DNA from: Rhyacophila brunnea
Lineage: Eukaryota > Arthropoda > Insecta > Trichoptera > Rhyacophilidae
DNA length: 64,000 nt
Assembly: GCA_022495005.1 (NCBI GenBank)
Contig: JAGYXB010000825.1
Coordinates: 4,030,001 to 4,094,000 of the forward strand
Direction: 5' to 3'
The position numbers and the translations under genes were made by a program. The notes under the pieces are model-generated. The model was not told where the DNA came from and ran no database searches. It saw only the letters and a program-made list of their open reading frames with translations. This document shows, piece after piece, positions 11,741-22,821 of the stretch (positions are counted from its first letter, which is position 1; each line of letters starts with the position of its first letter).

Positions 11741-14420
11741 CCAATCCATCTCCATTCAAATTAAAGGAATGTCTGGTTGTCATAACAACAGTTTTAATAA
11801 TTAATTTCAGTGTTCCATAAAGCTTCGTCGGAAAGTACCTTTACTTTTGTACTTTTGAATATAAAATAGGTGTATTTTACAATCTGAGTGTTGAAACTAA
11901 TTAAAGCATAATAATATTATGCTGTATTTTTAACATCTAATGTCGGTTTAACGTTTGTGCAAATACACCTAAAGGAGGCCTCCAAATCCGAAACTGTCAA
12001 TAGTTTTACTCAAGAGATCAAGTGGACAGTATAGGATTTTTTTTATTATAAGCTAATTTATACAGACGCAATTGTTCTGTACCTACATAATTATATACAT
12101 CAACATACTTTACATAAATAAAAAATAAGTATGTATACGGAGAGAGAGTAGGGGCGACATGATATTATCATACACTGAAAAATTTGGGGGAGATTAAGAA
12201 ATTTTAGACAGTTTTTCCTGTTTTAGCTTCTGCCCCTAAATGCACCCCTGGTTGGAATGGCTATTAATTTCAGACCACGAAAACCTTGCATTGCTAAAAT
12301 TCTTCACATTATGAATATTTTTCAGACATAATACATTATCCAACAGTATACCTACCTAATGATAATTATATCAAATTTTACAAGTTTGTCAAATTTATAA
12401 TATCATAAAGTACCTACTTAATTCATTACATACACATTTATAAAATGCAAGTAACAAGTACATGACTAATTATTGCTATCTTAATTAATACTTGATTAGA
12501 TATCTTGTGTAATATTAAACAACAGTTATAATGTGATAAATAATTATAATAATATGTCATTAATTGATTTTCGAAACTATTCGTAAACCCGCAATCAATA
12601 CAATCAAAAAATTGGCAACTGAACCATGTTTAAATATCTATAAACCAGTGGCAAAGGATGCCTATTAGAGGGGGGTAGGCGATGGGTGACCGAAAAAACT
12701 CCTAGGACATTGAAGCTAAACGTACAAAAGATATCATAGGTGCATTTTTGCCGCGAGATCAATCTTGTGACCCATGGCATATAGACGGCCACGCTTATAA
12801 CTCGGCCACGGTGTGTGCTATAAAAGTACACAATATGTATAATTAATATATTCAATCCAAAATAGATACCACAGCAGACAGAAAAATAAAACCACCATCG
12901 GCAATTGTATTTCTTTTCGAACATTTATATATTTTTTTATCTTGAGGTAGGCTGATCAGTGATCACAATCCGTTTTTTCTTCTTCTATGGAGCGTCACTG
13001 TACTTTACAAATAAATTAATTAACATTATTTTTCATATTGTCGCACATTTACATAACTAATTACGCGCTGCAGGTCTGACATGGCGGGAGGCGCTTGAGT
13101 TGGCATTGAAATGGCGCGAACTTGTACTCGCCCTATGCCCCTACGCTGGGGCGTGACAGGGTGAAGTAGTAGTAGAGGTGAAGCAGTATATTATATCGCA
13201 ATAATGAAAAGTCATTTACTATTTATCGTCTTCGCCACTAGTATCTTTTTTAAAAGCGCTAAATAGACGCATAGTAAGCAATATTCGCAATGCGATAAAC
13301 ACGAATCCATTTATTCATAAACACTAGAGTAAGATAATATAATAGAGAAATATGTTGCATTGAAACCGATTGTAGCAAATAGATTATACCTATTTCAACA
13401 AAACTATATCTTGGACACTACATTATATTATATTCAAAATGACTTTTCAGTCATTAGTATTTATTTCATAATAATTAATTACAAACAATTATTATTATAT
13501 TACCATTTGCCACAAGTACGAGTAACAACCTAATAAAATAACAATTAAAATTGTATGCTATACACAAACATTAAAATTTTTAATAAGTACGTATTTTCAT
13601 CATCGCATTTAATTTGAAATAAGTACAGCTATCAACTATGCATAATGCATTTTATACTTCGGTATATATTTTTGTTTCTATTAATAATTTAATAGTAATT
13701 GTTGTACCTGGCGTTGGTCGTACCTATTCCGGAATTCAGACTGTATTATCTACTTTCATTCGTTTGTATGGCAGCAGGGCGGAAATGATAATCAACACAA
13801 AATCACATTATTAAGACCTAGATGGTTCTGACTTCTGACTACAAAGCCCCACTCCACGCCAGCCCACCAGCTCGGTGGGATGTCAGAAAATCCCGCAGCA
13901 ACACGACACAAGTCTCAACGAAACCAATGGAACTTCGAAGAAGTGTCACGGGATCGATGACAGTAAAAACTCCGGATTTCAATAATAATAATTGTAGCAA
14001 CGACCGGTTTCATAATATACTTGTTCTTAATCGCTTGAGTGTAATCTTGTCTACGAAGGTTGGCAATCCGAATCGATTTCCACTTCTTCCAGATTCTTCC
14101 GCCACGATATTCGTCTTCCCGGACCTACAGTTTCTACAATTTCCCCAGTATGATATTTTCACCACGTACCTATCACGTGTCGAAAATACTTCAGTTTTTA
14201 TTGTATGTAAAAGCAACAGAACAGATTAGATAGAAATGTAAAAGCCATCGCCATTGACGAAGATTTTGAAGTACTTTATGCCGGTCAAGCCATAAAAACC
14301 CAAGTAAAACTTTGCGCGGCGACTACCCTCAAATATTGAATGTTACATTTACGTGACAAACTGTAATCCATAGTATTATAATACATACCTACGTTACTAA
14401 TAAAAATAAAATATTCTTTA
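11741..14420. other. unannotated sequence with two unidentified open frames
   Basis: Open frames at 12604-12924 (minus, 106 codons) and 13822-14229 (plus, 135 codons) show no recognised motif. The second overlaps an open frame on the other strand (14010-14216), and neither reads as a known family. A hAT-like end, CAGTGGCAAAGGATGC, occurs at about 12645 without a visible partner. Otherwise nothing. Confidence 0.4.
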
Positions 14421-14421
14421 A

Positions 14422-14494
14422 CACATGTTTGAGTTTATGCCTGTTATACCATACCCAGTACCGTAAGCCAGTTCCCATTAATTTTATATACCCT
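14422..14494 (-). mobile_element. hAT-B fragment
   Basis: ACACATGTTTGAGTTTATG, CCAGTTCCCATTAATTTT and TACCCTG match the end of the 56.4 kb hAT-B copy (CAGTTCCCATTAATTCTG...CCCTG). Only this end is present. Confidence 0.5.
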
Positions 14495-15028
14495 GGTAAA
14501 AAGCTCTTCCTACATACTTAGGGCCAGATGCTTAGTTAGAACTTCAAAGAAGATAGGTACGTCGAGTATGTACAGAATCCATATGCAAGATAGGTACAAA
14601 GAATCTGAATTTCGATTGCAATTCAAACGAAACACAAAATTACGTACCTACTATCAGTATTTTCAATCGGTGTGCCAAGTTTGTTCTATACTTAAAGGAC
14701 ATAACAATATCAAACACAATAACGAAATAAAGCACTATGAGCATTGCTATATTTATTTATTTATTTGCTAATTACACCTATGCTTAACTTACAAAGGTTG
14801 ATAGCTAGCACTACTATATTATTTTGTTTGAGCACTGCGTATGGTAAAAACACTATTTGGGAAAATGGGATCGACATAGTGATTCACAACTACAACGTTT
14901 CTATCTTAGCGCGACAGCACGTGACGTGATAGTAATGTGTTCGGGCCATACGAGGCATTTAAAGCCACTTTGTACAAATATATGACTAGGCGTATGACTT
15001 GTTCGAAGGAAAACTGTTAGGGGGAAAG
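14495..15028. other. unannotated sequence
   Basis: Open frames of about 60 codons only, with no motif. Nothing is supported. Confidence 0.4.
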
Positions 15029-15036
15029 GATATTAT

Positions 15037-15650
15037 CAGGGAACTCTGAAATAATGGGAACTAAAATACCTAACGGGTGTGGAGAAGCAGGCAACCGATC
15101 CCGAGTGTGGAATAATACGGGATAAACGTAAACACGTGTCAAGAGTACGTCATACGCCGAATACTGACAACCGCTCTCGATTTATGCAATGAAGCTCATT
15201 AAAGATTGGTGTATTTGAAGATTGCAGCACACTATTTCACGTCGTTACGGGCCGTTTCAGACGGGACACCGGTGTCGCGCTCGTATATAGTAAGGAGGCC
15301 TTTCTATTATGTTTATGAACGCCCCAGAGCTAATGAGTCAGTGTCCGGTACACTTTTCTGTCGGCCGCTACATTCTCAAGCCGCCGATACACTTGTTTTT
15401 ATTACCGCAGCCAGTTTTATGTTCTAATTTATAACGCGAAATTATCCGCTGACTCATTAGCTCTGGGGCGTTCATAAACATAATACAAAGGCTCCTTTAT
15501 TCGAATACAAAGGCCTCCTACGAGCGCGACACCGGTGTCCCGTCTGAAACGGCTCTATTTTCGTAGGACACACACATTCAAAACCCTGCGTCAAAATGTA
15601 ATGTATTTGGATATAGCCTAGCGGAATTATATTTATTAATTTGTTCTGTG
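15037..15650 (+). mobile_element. hAT-B element carrying a nested foldback
   Basis: The left end is CAGGGAACTCTGAAATAATG and the right end ...TTGTTCTGTG, as in the 56.4 and 60.9 kb copies (which lie inverted). The flanks GATATTAT (15029-15036) and GATATAAT (15651-15658) form an 8-bp target duplication with one mismatch, as expected for hAT. The inner order also matches: CCTAACGGGTGTGGAG, AAACACGTGTCAAGAGTACG, TTGGTGTATTTGAAG, then (after the foldback) TTTTCGTAGGACAC and CCTGCGTCAAAATGTA. Without the inserted foldback it is about the size of its relatives. No transposase. Confidence 0.8.
15249..15555. mobile_element. Foldback element inserted in hAT-B
   Basis: Arms at about 15250-15343 and 15448-15554 are reverse complements over about 95 bp. 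They start GCCGTTTCAGACGGGACACC and include GGTGTCGCGCTCGTA, GGAGGCCTTTCTATTATG and GAACGCCCCAGAGCTAATG. The right arm has an extra block near TCGAATACAAAGGCCTCC, a local duplication. The middle (about 100 bp) has no coding match. Relative copies at 56.4 and 60.9 kb lack this block, so it is an insertion. The target duplication is unclear (TAC against TAT at the edges), so the superfamily is open; a GGGCC-type end would fit PIF/Harbinger. Confidence 0.75.
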
Positions 15651-15658
15651 GATATAAT

Positions 15659-16261
15659 ACATATTATTCTACTATATTATGGTAATATGTATAATATAAA
15701 CAAAAAAATACTATTCAAATTAAATTCGTATTATACTATCCCCCTAGGGCGCGTAATAATAAATTAACAGCGTCTTATTTACTGCAGGCAGGGACATAAT
15801 CAAGAATCTTTTGTAAATAGCACACCATGTAAAACGACAATGCATATTCTTATAAGTACATATTATTGTCGGTAAGGGACTACAGCGCGTATTCATCATT
15901 GGGCGCCGCTAAGCCTGGAATTTTCTCATCCTGAATAACAAAATAGCACATAGCAATAGTAAATAAGAGACGGGAGATGTTTCGTGAGAGAATTTCGTCA
16001 ACCTAATGCCCCGGGGGTGGGTTTTTCGTTCGGGAAATTTATGCCGCGTAAATGAGAAAGAATTTTTGATACATACTATACCTACCTAAGTTTTACTTTT
16101 GACGCTAATGGATTTATGTGTACGTTATTATTTTACTTATCATATTGCATATACCAGTGAAAGGTTAGGCAAATATATATATGTACTTACGTATTAAGCT
16201 ATGCAGTGTTTCCCAAACTGTGATACGCGTACGCGAAATATGTCAAGAGGTAGATACGCGG
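15659..16261. other. unannotated sequence
   Basis: No gene or repeat can be supported. Confidence 0.4.
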
Positions 16262-16339
16262 CAGTGGCGAAGGTTGGAGGTAGGCTGTTAAGATCCGACA
16301 TAAATAGTGCACATTAAACTTTGTCAGTCATAAGCCTAG

Positions 16340-16630
16340 TACCCACGTAGGTTCTTGCTCGACGGTTTTGCTCGATCGAGCATGTTAACTTGGGAGCATG
16401 CTCATCGTTGCGTCCACACAGTCGAGCAACTCGACACAAGACGCTGTGAGGCCACCGTCGCACCGCCACGACTTCAACCACGAGTGACAGCGAGGCCACA
16501 CAAGCCTTGCCGGTGCGTCCTCACTCCCTCACTCTAATTACATCGAGCAAGAATTACGGGCCTTCGATCTTTTTCGGATAGCGCAATTTGTTCGATATCG
16601 AACAAAAAACCATCGAGCAAGAACGTTGTC
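16340..16630. mobile_element. TIR element nested in hAT-A copy 2
   Basis: Inverted ends ACGTAGGTTCTTGCTCGACGG (left) and ...CCATCGAGCAAGAACGT (right) frame about 290 bp of GC-richer DNA. Further GCTCGATCGAGCATG and GTTCGATATCGAAC palindromes lie just inside. Compared with the 3.3 and 56.7 kb hAT-A copies, this block replaces the stretch around the first CATACGTATTTG. Short open frames on both strands (16314-16537) lie across it and are not credible genes. Confidence 0.55.
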
Positions 16631-16865
16631 TAAACTAAACCGTACTAGTTTTGGAATATTTTGGGCGATCCGACAAAATTATGCTCACTTTTTTATTCAT
16701 ACGTATTTGTTTTCGTTGAATTAGAAATACAGTATTACACATGCTGTTGTTTATTTTTTTAAATTTGTTAACCCCTACCTAAACCAACCTATAATAGATA
16801 AAAAAAATATTATTCTATATATTCCTTTTATTTTGTTAACTGACAATTCATGGTGGAACTGCATT

Positions 16866-17077
16866 GTATTATTGTGTTATTTAATAAAACGCATTTTTTT
16901 GTAGTACTTATTCCACTTTTAATCAATAAATTAGTACCGGTTTCGTCCACTTCAGAGGGACATTTTAAACTTTATGAAAATGTCCCTCTGAAATGGACGA
17001 AACCGGTCCTAATTTATTGATTAAAAGTGGAATAAGTACTACAAAAAAATACGTTTCATTAAATAACACAATAATAT
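16866..17077. repeat. Near-perfect hairpin with ~100-bp arms (family G)
   Basis: The left arm (16866-16966) and right arm (16978-17077) are reverse complements with only a few mismatches, with a loop of about 11 bases (TAAACTTTATG). The arms include TTTTTTTGTAGTACTTATTCC, AATCAATAAATTAG and the GC-richer ACCGGTTTCGTCCACTTC, AGAGGGACATTTT. The left-arm sequence occurs once at 37.84-37.98 kb without the second arm, so the hairpin was probably made by an inverted duplication. Such a transcript would form a long double-stranded RNA. Confidence 0.8.
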
Positions 17078-17325
17078 AAAATATTCAAAATGATGTCTGA
17101 TTTAATGACATAATTTTAGATATTTCATAGATAGATGAGTATTTTTTGACTATTATCTATTACGGTTTGATTTTCGCATGGTTTAATTGAATTTAAAAAA
17201 AAACTAACCAACACCATTTGTAAATTGTAATCCAGTTCAATGAAAATAAATACGTATGACTGACAAAGTTTAGTATGCACTATTTATATCGGATCTTAAC
17301 AGCCTACATCCACCCTTCGTCACTG

Positions 17326-18340
17326 TTGTGTGCAGAGAAATTATATAATTTGTATATTTACTACATGATATCGTTATTAGGTACTTATTATCAATAAGTT
17401 GGGTGGTCTATATTTAATTATACATAATTCGGTCCAGTCCAACGCGAATCCAGGTGATGAGCGTCTCAAATTATTACATTATATGTACAAGATTGCGTTT
17501 TACCTTACAACTGTAATATGTATTGTATAATGTATCTGAATGATAAAATTATACGAATTCGGTAAAACAATCATAGTAATATAAACTCTATTCTGTGTTT
17601 GAAGAAAAGCAATGAAACATTATAACAGAATATTATAATGTCAGTGGTTCGTCAAATTCGCAGCATTGCCGTGCAGCAATGGGGATCAATGGCTAAAATT
17701 ATTATTTTTCAACAAAAAATAATTACTAGTAGGTACCAGCATTATATTAAATTAGTGATTCTCTACTGAGGACTTATTTGATAGATATGTAGGGGTTGTC
17801 GATGTGAGGGCCAATGGTGTTGTGACGAAGAGAGATGAGAAGTCGTTGTCGTGATTATGAAGGGTGTGAGTTTATTTAAATTGCGTAAGTACAGGTGTAC
17901 AATTGTTACAATAATGTGAATCACAGCACAGAGCGATGTGCTTCGGTCGAAAACTTACAATCGAATAATTCTCTTTTAATCAATCATGGCGTACTGATTA
18001 TCATTTTATCAACTTATAATTATGCAATAATTAGGCTATTAACTAACTAAGTGAGAACAGATATACAAAGATTATTGTCGCGGTCATTGATCTACAAAGT
18101 TAGCTATAATTTGATACCTACATGGAAATGCCTATTAATTCGATTTGTAATAAATGTAATATCGCCATAGATACATAGATACTAAACGATAAATTCATCC
18201 GTAATCTTTTATTCTTGTGAAAATAGAGTTATAATTTATTTTTTAAATGTCAGTTTCTCATCTACCATTTAGGTAGGTTACGTTATTACCAAGATATGCG
18301 TATTTTTATCCCTGCACCTCATCCGCACTATGAATGATCC
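17326..18340. other. unannotated AT-rich sequence
   Basis: No gene or repeat can be supported. Confidence 0.4.
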
Positions 18341-18758
18341 AGTACGAATTATATTTGAATCGGTTACATGTAAATTGTACGTATTACAATTCGCCATGGC
18401 ACAGTTCACCGTTCATCTTACCGAAAAGAGATGGACGTATAGCATTGCGACAATCAAAAATACGCTTCTTTGTGGAGCATTGCAGACAGTAATGTTCCAA
18501 TACAAAAATATTAATTTGACATTTATTGGCAGAAAACATCGGATAGTACCTAACGTTGATATTATTATCAGATATTTGATAGGTACGACATGATACTTAC
18601 TAGTAACTTTTAAGCGTTTACTTTAGACGTCAATTAATTGATCTCAATACTATACGGCCATATATTTCCGACACAACGTCTCACGATGAACTGTGATATG
18701 GCCAACTGCATACGTAACTACAAACTTCCAGACACGAATTTGACCAACAGTAATTCGA
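18341..18758 (+). repeat. Family P palindromic repeat, copy 2
   Basis: The left part has CGGTTACATGTAAATTGTACG, GGCACAGTTCACCGTTCATC and TTACCGAAAAGAGATGGACG. The middle has GGAGCATTGCAGACAGTAATG, and the right part has ACTATACGGCCATATATTTCC, GATGAACTGTGATATGG and ACTTCCAGACACGAATTTG. The two halves are imperfect reverse complements. The 48.35 kb copy carries the same order in reverse. An 87-codon open frame (18330-18593) runs through it by chance. Confidence 0.6.
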
Positions 18759-19198
18759 CTAGTAGGTTAATAAATGTGATTTGTACGGGATAGAAATTCT
18801 AAATATTAAAATGTTCACGTTAGTTGAATAAATCAAAAACATTTTCAAAATGTGGACCTACATACAACGCGTTTCGTATTGGGCGATATTTATGCGGACA
18901 CATTAGCAGAATAGTAATATAACGATTCTGTCAAGACGTGAACGCAGATTTGCAACATGCACCCTTTAGGTAGACTTCATTTTTAAACATATACACCCGA
19001 TTACGAAAGAATTAAATTTGTACGAGCAGGCCCGGATGTTTTTCGTTGACCATTTTTATTCTTCAGTTCCTTCGTACTTCAATGGATAATGGAGTAATCA
19101 ATAATAATTATTGTAATTGCTGACACAAAACTGAGAAGACTTACAATAAAGACCGTGCCCGCCACTGCCATCAATAATTAGTACGAAATAACACATTA

Positions 19199-19383
19199 TT
19201 AAAAAAAGAACCGTCTGTGGATTTGGATTTTGGGCGCGCAGCCATAACTCGGCCGGAAAAAATGGCTTAAAAGATCTAATTTGTGTTTTTAATTCATTGG
19301 CTTCTTCTACATGTAATTGGATAAAATTTGCGGCTAGACGTAACGCCATTTCAGAAAATCGCGTTGATTTTTGCGCAATGCCT
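19199..19383 (-). CDS. Unidentified protein-like fragment (possible exon or TE piece)
   Basis: On the minus strand, an open stretch entered after a stop codon at about 19384 reads QKSTRFSEMALRLAANFIQL, then HVEEANELKTQIRSFKPFFP and AELWLRAQNPNPQTVLF. After that the frame becomes AT-rich and looks non-coding, although it stays open to 19098. The balanced composition, charged residues and Pro/Trp/Arg use stand out against the usual open frames here. I do not recognise the family. It could be one exon of a host gene, a fragment of a transposon protein, or chance. An ATG lies at 19349, but nothing decides the start. Confidence 0.3.
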
Positions 19384-19389
19384 CATAAT

Positions 19390-20385
19390 AATTATTATTA
19401 ACTTAACACCTACCTCCAAAAATGCCTATTCCAGACCGATGTTACATACATGATACATACTATTATGTTCGCATACACTAAAGCACCACCATCTTTAGAT
19501 TAATAAAGCCTAAGCATAATTTTTTGCACAAGCAACGAGTGGTCCACTTTTCAGCTGTCGTTTGCTCGTTTAATTTTTTCCACCGACATGTCCGGCAAAC
19601 ATTTTTATGAAATAATAAATAAAATAATTTAGACAGTCGACATCGTACAAATTAAAACAACATTACACAAGACCACGGGTAGCGACTTCCGATGAAAAAG
19701 TAAAAAATCATACAAATACGGGCACATGTGCTAGTTGATCGGTATATTTACACATGTTTTCCATACGCAGCGGAATAAAGAATGTTTTCTTCGAACAGTT
19801 TTTATACAACTTTATACAATAGTCATTTGTATGAGACTAGGTAAGTACATAATATGATTATATTTTTCAGAATCTCGATATATATAATAATAATGGTCAG
19901 TTTATTTCTTAGTAATTTGGCTATCAATATATACTATTCCCTTTAGTCTGTTTAAACAAAAGATTGAGGAAATAAATTTCTGAGATAAAAAAATAAATGA
20001 ATGTTCTACTTTGAATTTAAATTCTATGAAACCAAGAACGGCCACTATGCAATTTAAATTTTATGTTAATAAGAATAAATTATAAATTCGCGTTTCATAA
20101 TTCATCAAAAATCCTCCAAACACTCGTAGGAACGGAGAAACCCTGCGATTAAATTAATCTACCCTATTAAATTGAAGCCTACCATTATAATAAGGCGCCA
20201 AAACAGTTAGAGCAATGTCACACGGAGGATTCAAGTACCCATTACGGTATGACGGATGCTCAGTGTACGAATGTGTCCTCACAATGACATTATTAATGGA
20301 CGACGCACTGAATACAGTAGCTAGCAAGTAAATTCGCGCATTCGCATGTATGGGTAGACGTCACGCAATTTCCATTTTGCGATAT
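19390..20385. other. unannotated sequence
   Basis: No gene or repeat can be supported. Confidence 0.4.
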
Positions 20386-20390
20386 CACGC

Positions 20391-20600
20391 ATCGGGAATT
20401 TATAGCAATATGACCTTTATTGTAATGGCGTTAGAGCAGTGTTTCTAATATCAATGTTCATTTGAGCGAACCCGTTCGAACCGAACCATTAGGCAGACCC
20501 AACAAAAAGCATCAGGAATTTATAGCAATATCACCTTTATTGTAATGGCGTTAGAACAGATTATGCCATTCGGCAGACCCGACGATAAAGTGAGTGTCAT
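20391..20600 (+). repeat. Tandem duplication, about 2 x 120 bp
   Basis: GGAATTTATAGCAATATGACC TTTATTGTAATGGCGTTAGA at about 20395 recurs at about 20514 with one change in the first block. The trailing ACCATTAGGCAGACCC becomes GCCATTCGGCAGACCC. The second unit lacks the GAGCGAACCCGTTCGAACCG stretch. A CGAACCCGTTCG palindrome lies between the copies. No coding content. Confidence 0.8.
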
Positions 20601-21050
20601 TTTCTTTTCCAGATGATTCGTCTATATTAATGTCATTGGTCCTCACACGTGGATACGCGTATACGATACGTATCTACAGCCGCGCAGACATTTTCTTCGA
20701 TGACTTCGTCGGAAATTGTCGAATACGAATAATTAATATGAGTATAGGGATATGATATAATCAATTCATACATTTGACAGGAAAACTCATCTCACTTGTT
20801 TCGAATGCTCTATATTTAAAAATTACCTTAATTTTTTTTCATGTTCGTCGACATCAGAATCGAGCTCTTCTTCGCATAGCATGCAACACTTTATAATAGG
20901 TATTTCATGACAATTCGAGGCTCACATTTTATTCCTACATCGCACATAAAGAATTTTTACTAAAAAGACAAACGTTCTTCCATCTACAACTTTAATTTGA
21001 GGTGCGGCGGTTTAAAGAACTAATAATTTTCAACACACCGGCAATACTGT
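20601..21050. other. unannotated sequence
   Basis: No gene or repeat can be supported. There is a short palindromic patch (GGATACGCGTATACGATACG) at about 20651. Confidence 0.4.
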
Positions 21051-21541
21051 TAAGTTGTGATTATATTGAGATGCACGTTACGTACTATCACGTGACGTCA
21101 CGGTAAGCTGCCTCTACGGGAAAAAACTGTGTTGTTGTTTTTTTGGTTTAAAATGTTATCAGACTGATGCTCCTATCCCGTAGCACATTTTGAACCTTTA
21201 AATGAACACTGTCACACAACAACAACCCTCACGCGTACCGCACTGCATCGACACCCGCATGACTCAATGAACGTTTTTTTATGATTTTCTACATGCACTA
21301 TAATTTTCTACATAATATCTACACATTTTCGAATCATGTCAAAATCGCGTGTTTTTGTTTTTGTTTTTAGCGGTTGTCACCATGTATTTGCTATAAGAAT
21401 GTTGTCTATTATCTATGGTCTGCGGGTTGGGTTCTGTTCAAAATATTCTGCAAAATGACGAAACTATAGACTAAATTTCTCGCCGTAATAGCGTGACAGT
21501 CCTACGCGACATGTATCTCAATATACCTAATCACAACTTTA
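21051..21541. mobile_element. TIR element, about 490 bp
   Basis: The left end TAAGTTGTGATTATATTGAG, then ATGCACGTTACGTACTATCACG, is mirrored by the right end, which reads TAAAGTTGTGATTAGGTATA then TTGAGATACATGTCGCGTAGGACTGTCACG on the other strand. That gives inverted arms of about 55 bp with a 4-bp gap. A second, inner inverted pair (GTGTTGTTGTTTTTTTGG / CACACAACAACAACCC) lies inside. No transposase, and the target duplication is not clear. Superfamily unassigned. Confidence 0.6.
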
Positions 21542-21770
21542 TAGTTGACTTATAATGTATCTATATGTATTATTTTTTTTCCGCAAAGAGAATTCGAATT
21601 TATTTTAAAATTCTTCTTTGCAGTGCATTTTTTTGTAAACCGGCGCGATAGTGATTACAAAATAATAAAAAATATTATTGTGCAAACATAATTCGCTCCT
21701 TATCGAAATGTCGCGAACTAAAATAGATCTTTTTCGCAGCTCTGCGTGGTAAAGGAAAATAATAAAAGAA

Positions 21771-21855
21771 AATGTTGTATGTACCTAACAAAACCGAATG
21801 GAGGAAGCCGTGCACTCCGGGTGATAAAGAAAATGTGTTAGATGCATATCGCGTA
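21771..21855 (+). CDS. Possible first coding exon (ATG to splice donor)
   Basis: An ATG preceded by AAAAGAA opens a frame reading MLYVPNKTEWRKPCTPGDKE and then NVLDAYR, followed at once by GTAAGT, a consensus 5' splice site. The peptide composition is more protein-like than most frames in the window. Read without splicing, the frame ends a few codons later. I see no convincing next exon and do not recognise the protein, so this is a candidate only. Confidence 0.2.
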
Positions 21856-22215
21856 AGTCATGTAATTAATTTCATACAACAAGATGATTAATATTTTGTG
21901 TATTTTATTTTATCGGTAGGTAGCGCAAATTTACACTATTAATTACAATACGCGACCCCACATATAAAAAAATGTAACGATCGCAGCATAAATTCAAATA
22001 GGTAGCCCCTTTCTTTAATATCCAAATCAAAATCGCCCAATATATTGTTTTGTCACAATGTTGCTAGTTGCTTCATACGGGCTTGCAGAACTTTGGGAAG
22101 TCATGGGCGTTATAATTATTATATGAAGCTGAAGGATTAACTTGAAGCTAACTTTCTCAGCAGACCAGTGAAAAATCTGCCATCTTGGTAGCATCGATTT
22201 GTCTTCTCCCAAGGT

Positions 22216-22758
22216 CAGGGCCAGTCCTGGCAAGTGCGAAGCCCGTTTGAAATATGTGCGCGTGACCCCTAATTATAATATTATTTTTCCTCCTAAAACG
22301 GTTAAGGGGGTGTTGCTTTACTTACAAGAAAAAACTTAATTTTTTATAGGTACCTATATGTATTATAACAATTTACCCGAGGTTTTGATATTATAACAAA
22401 ACTACGTAAATACCTACATACCTAATCAAGATAAATTTCATGCTTTTTACATGTTGATTATTCAAAATCTAAGCTCCAAGATTCATCAGTAACAATCAGT
22501 TAACAGCTAACATTGTAAGATACCAAAATACTAGTCGCTTTTGTTCTTCTAACAATATTATTTTGTACTGCATCTTCCATGATGCCAATGAGTTAATTTT
22601 GAATGCGTTTTTCAACATAATACAATTATAATAGTAGTCATGAATCACTTTATTAGAAACACGTTGTTCATGGTTATTTCTCAGAATTCTTGTTAATTGA
22701 AATTAAAAACCAAGTTTAATCTATCGTTTAATTTACAATCCTCCTATGACCGGGCCTG
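22216..22758 (+). mobile_element. hAT element with perfect 8-bp target duplication
   Basis: It begins CAGGGCCAGTCCTGGC and ends GACCGGGCCTG, whose complement is CAGGCCCGGTC, so short inverted ends are present. It is flanked on both sides by CCCAAGGT (22208-22215 and 22759-22766), a perfect 8-bp duplication diagnostic of hAT-type insertion. The 543-bp interior is AT-rich with no transposase frame, so it is non-autonomous. A CAGGGCCGGATTAAT end at about 62098 may belong to the same family. Confidence 0.75.
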
Positions 22759-22821
22759 CCCAAGGTGTAGAACGTAATTACCTGCCACTGCGTGGCATGG
22801 CGTGTAATAATATCGCTTAGG

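Larger units (their letters stand above)
16262..17325 (+). mobile_element. hAT-A copy 2, composite
   Basis: Both ends are present: CAGTGGCGAAGGTTGGAGG at the left, and ATCTTAACAGCCTACATCC...CTTCGTCACTG at the right. Internal family blocks also match (GGGCGATCCGACAAAATTAT; AAACTAACCAACACCATTTG). At 1064 bp it is about twice the 578-bp copy at 56.7 kb, because two other inverted-repeat units lie inside it. The flanks (ATACGCGG and TTGTGTGC) do not form a target duplication, so the two ends may come from different insertions or the site has been rearranged. Confidence 0.7.

Noticed and set aside
12604..12924. 106-codon minus-strand frame with aromatic and Cys residues as a membrane protein
   Set aside because: The composition reflects AT-rich sequence, and a hAT-like end (CAGTGGCAAAGG) lies within it.
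13822..14229. 135-codon frame as a gene
   Set aside because: No recognised motif, an overlapping open frame on the other strand, and no splice or promoter signal that I can support.
18330..18593. 87-codon frame as a gene
   Set aside because: It lies within family P, and other P copies do not keep the frame.
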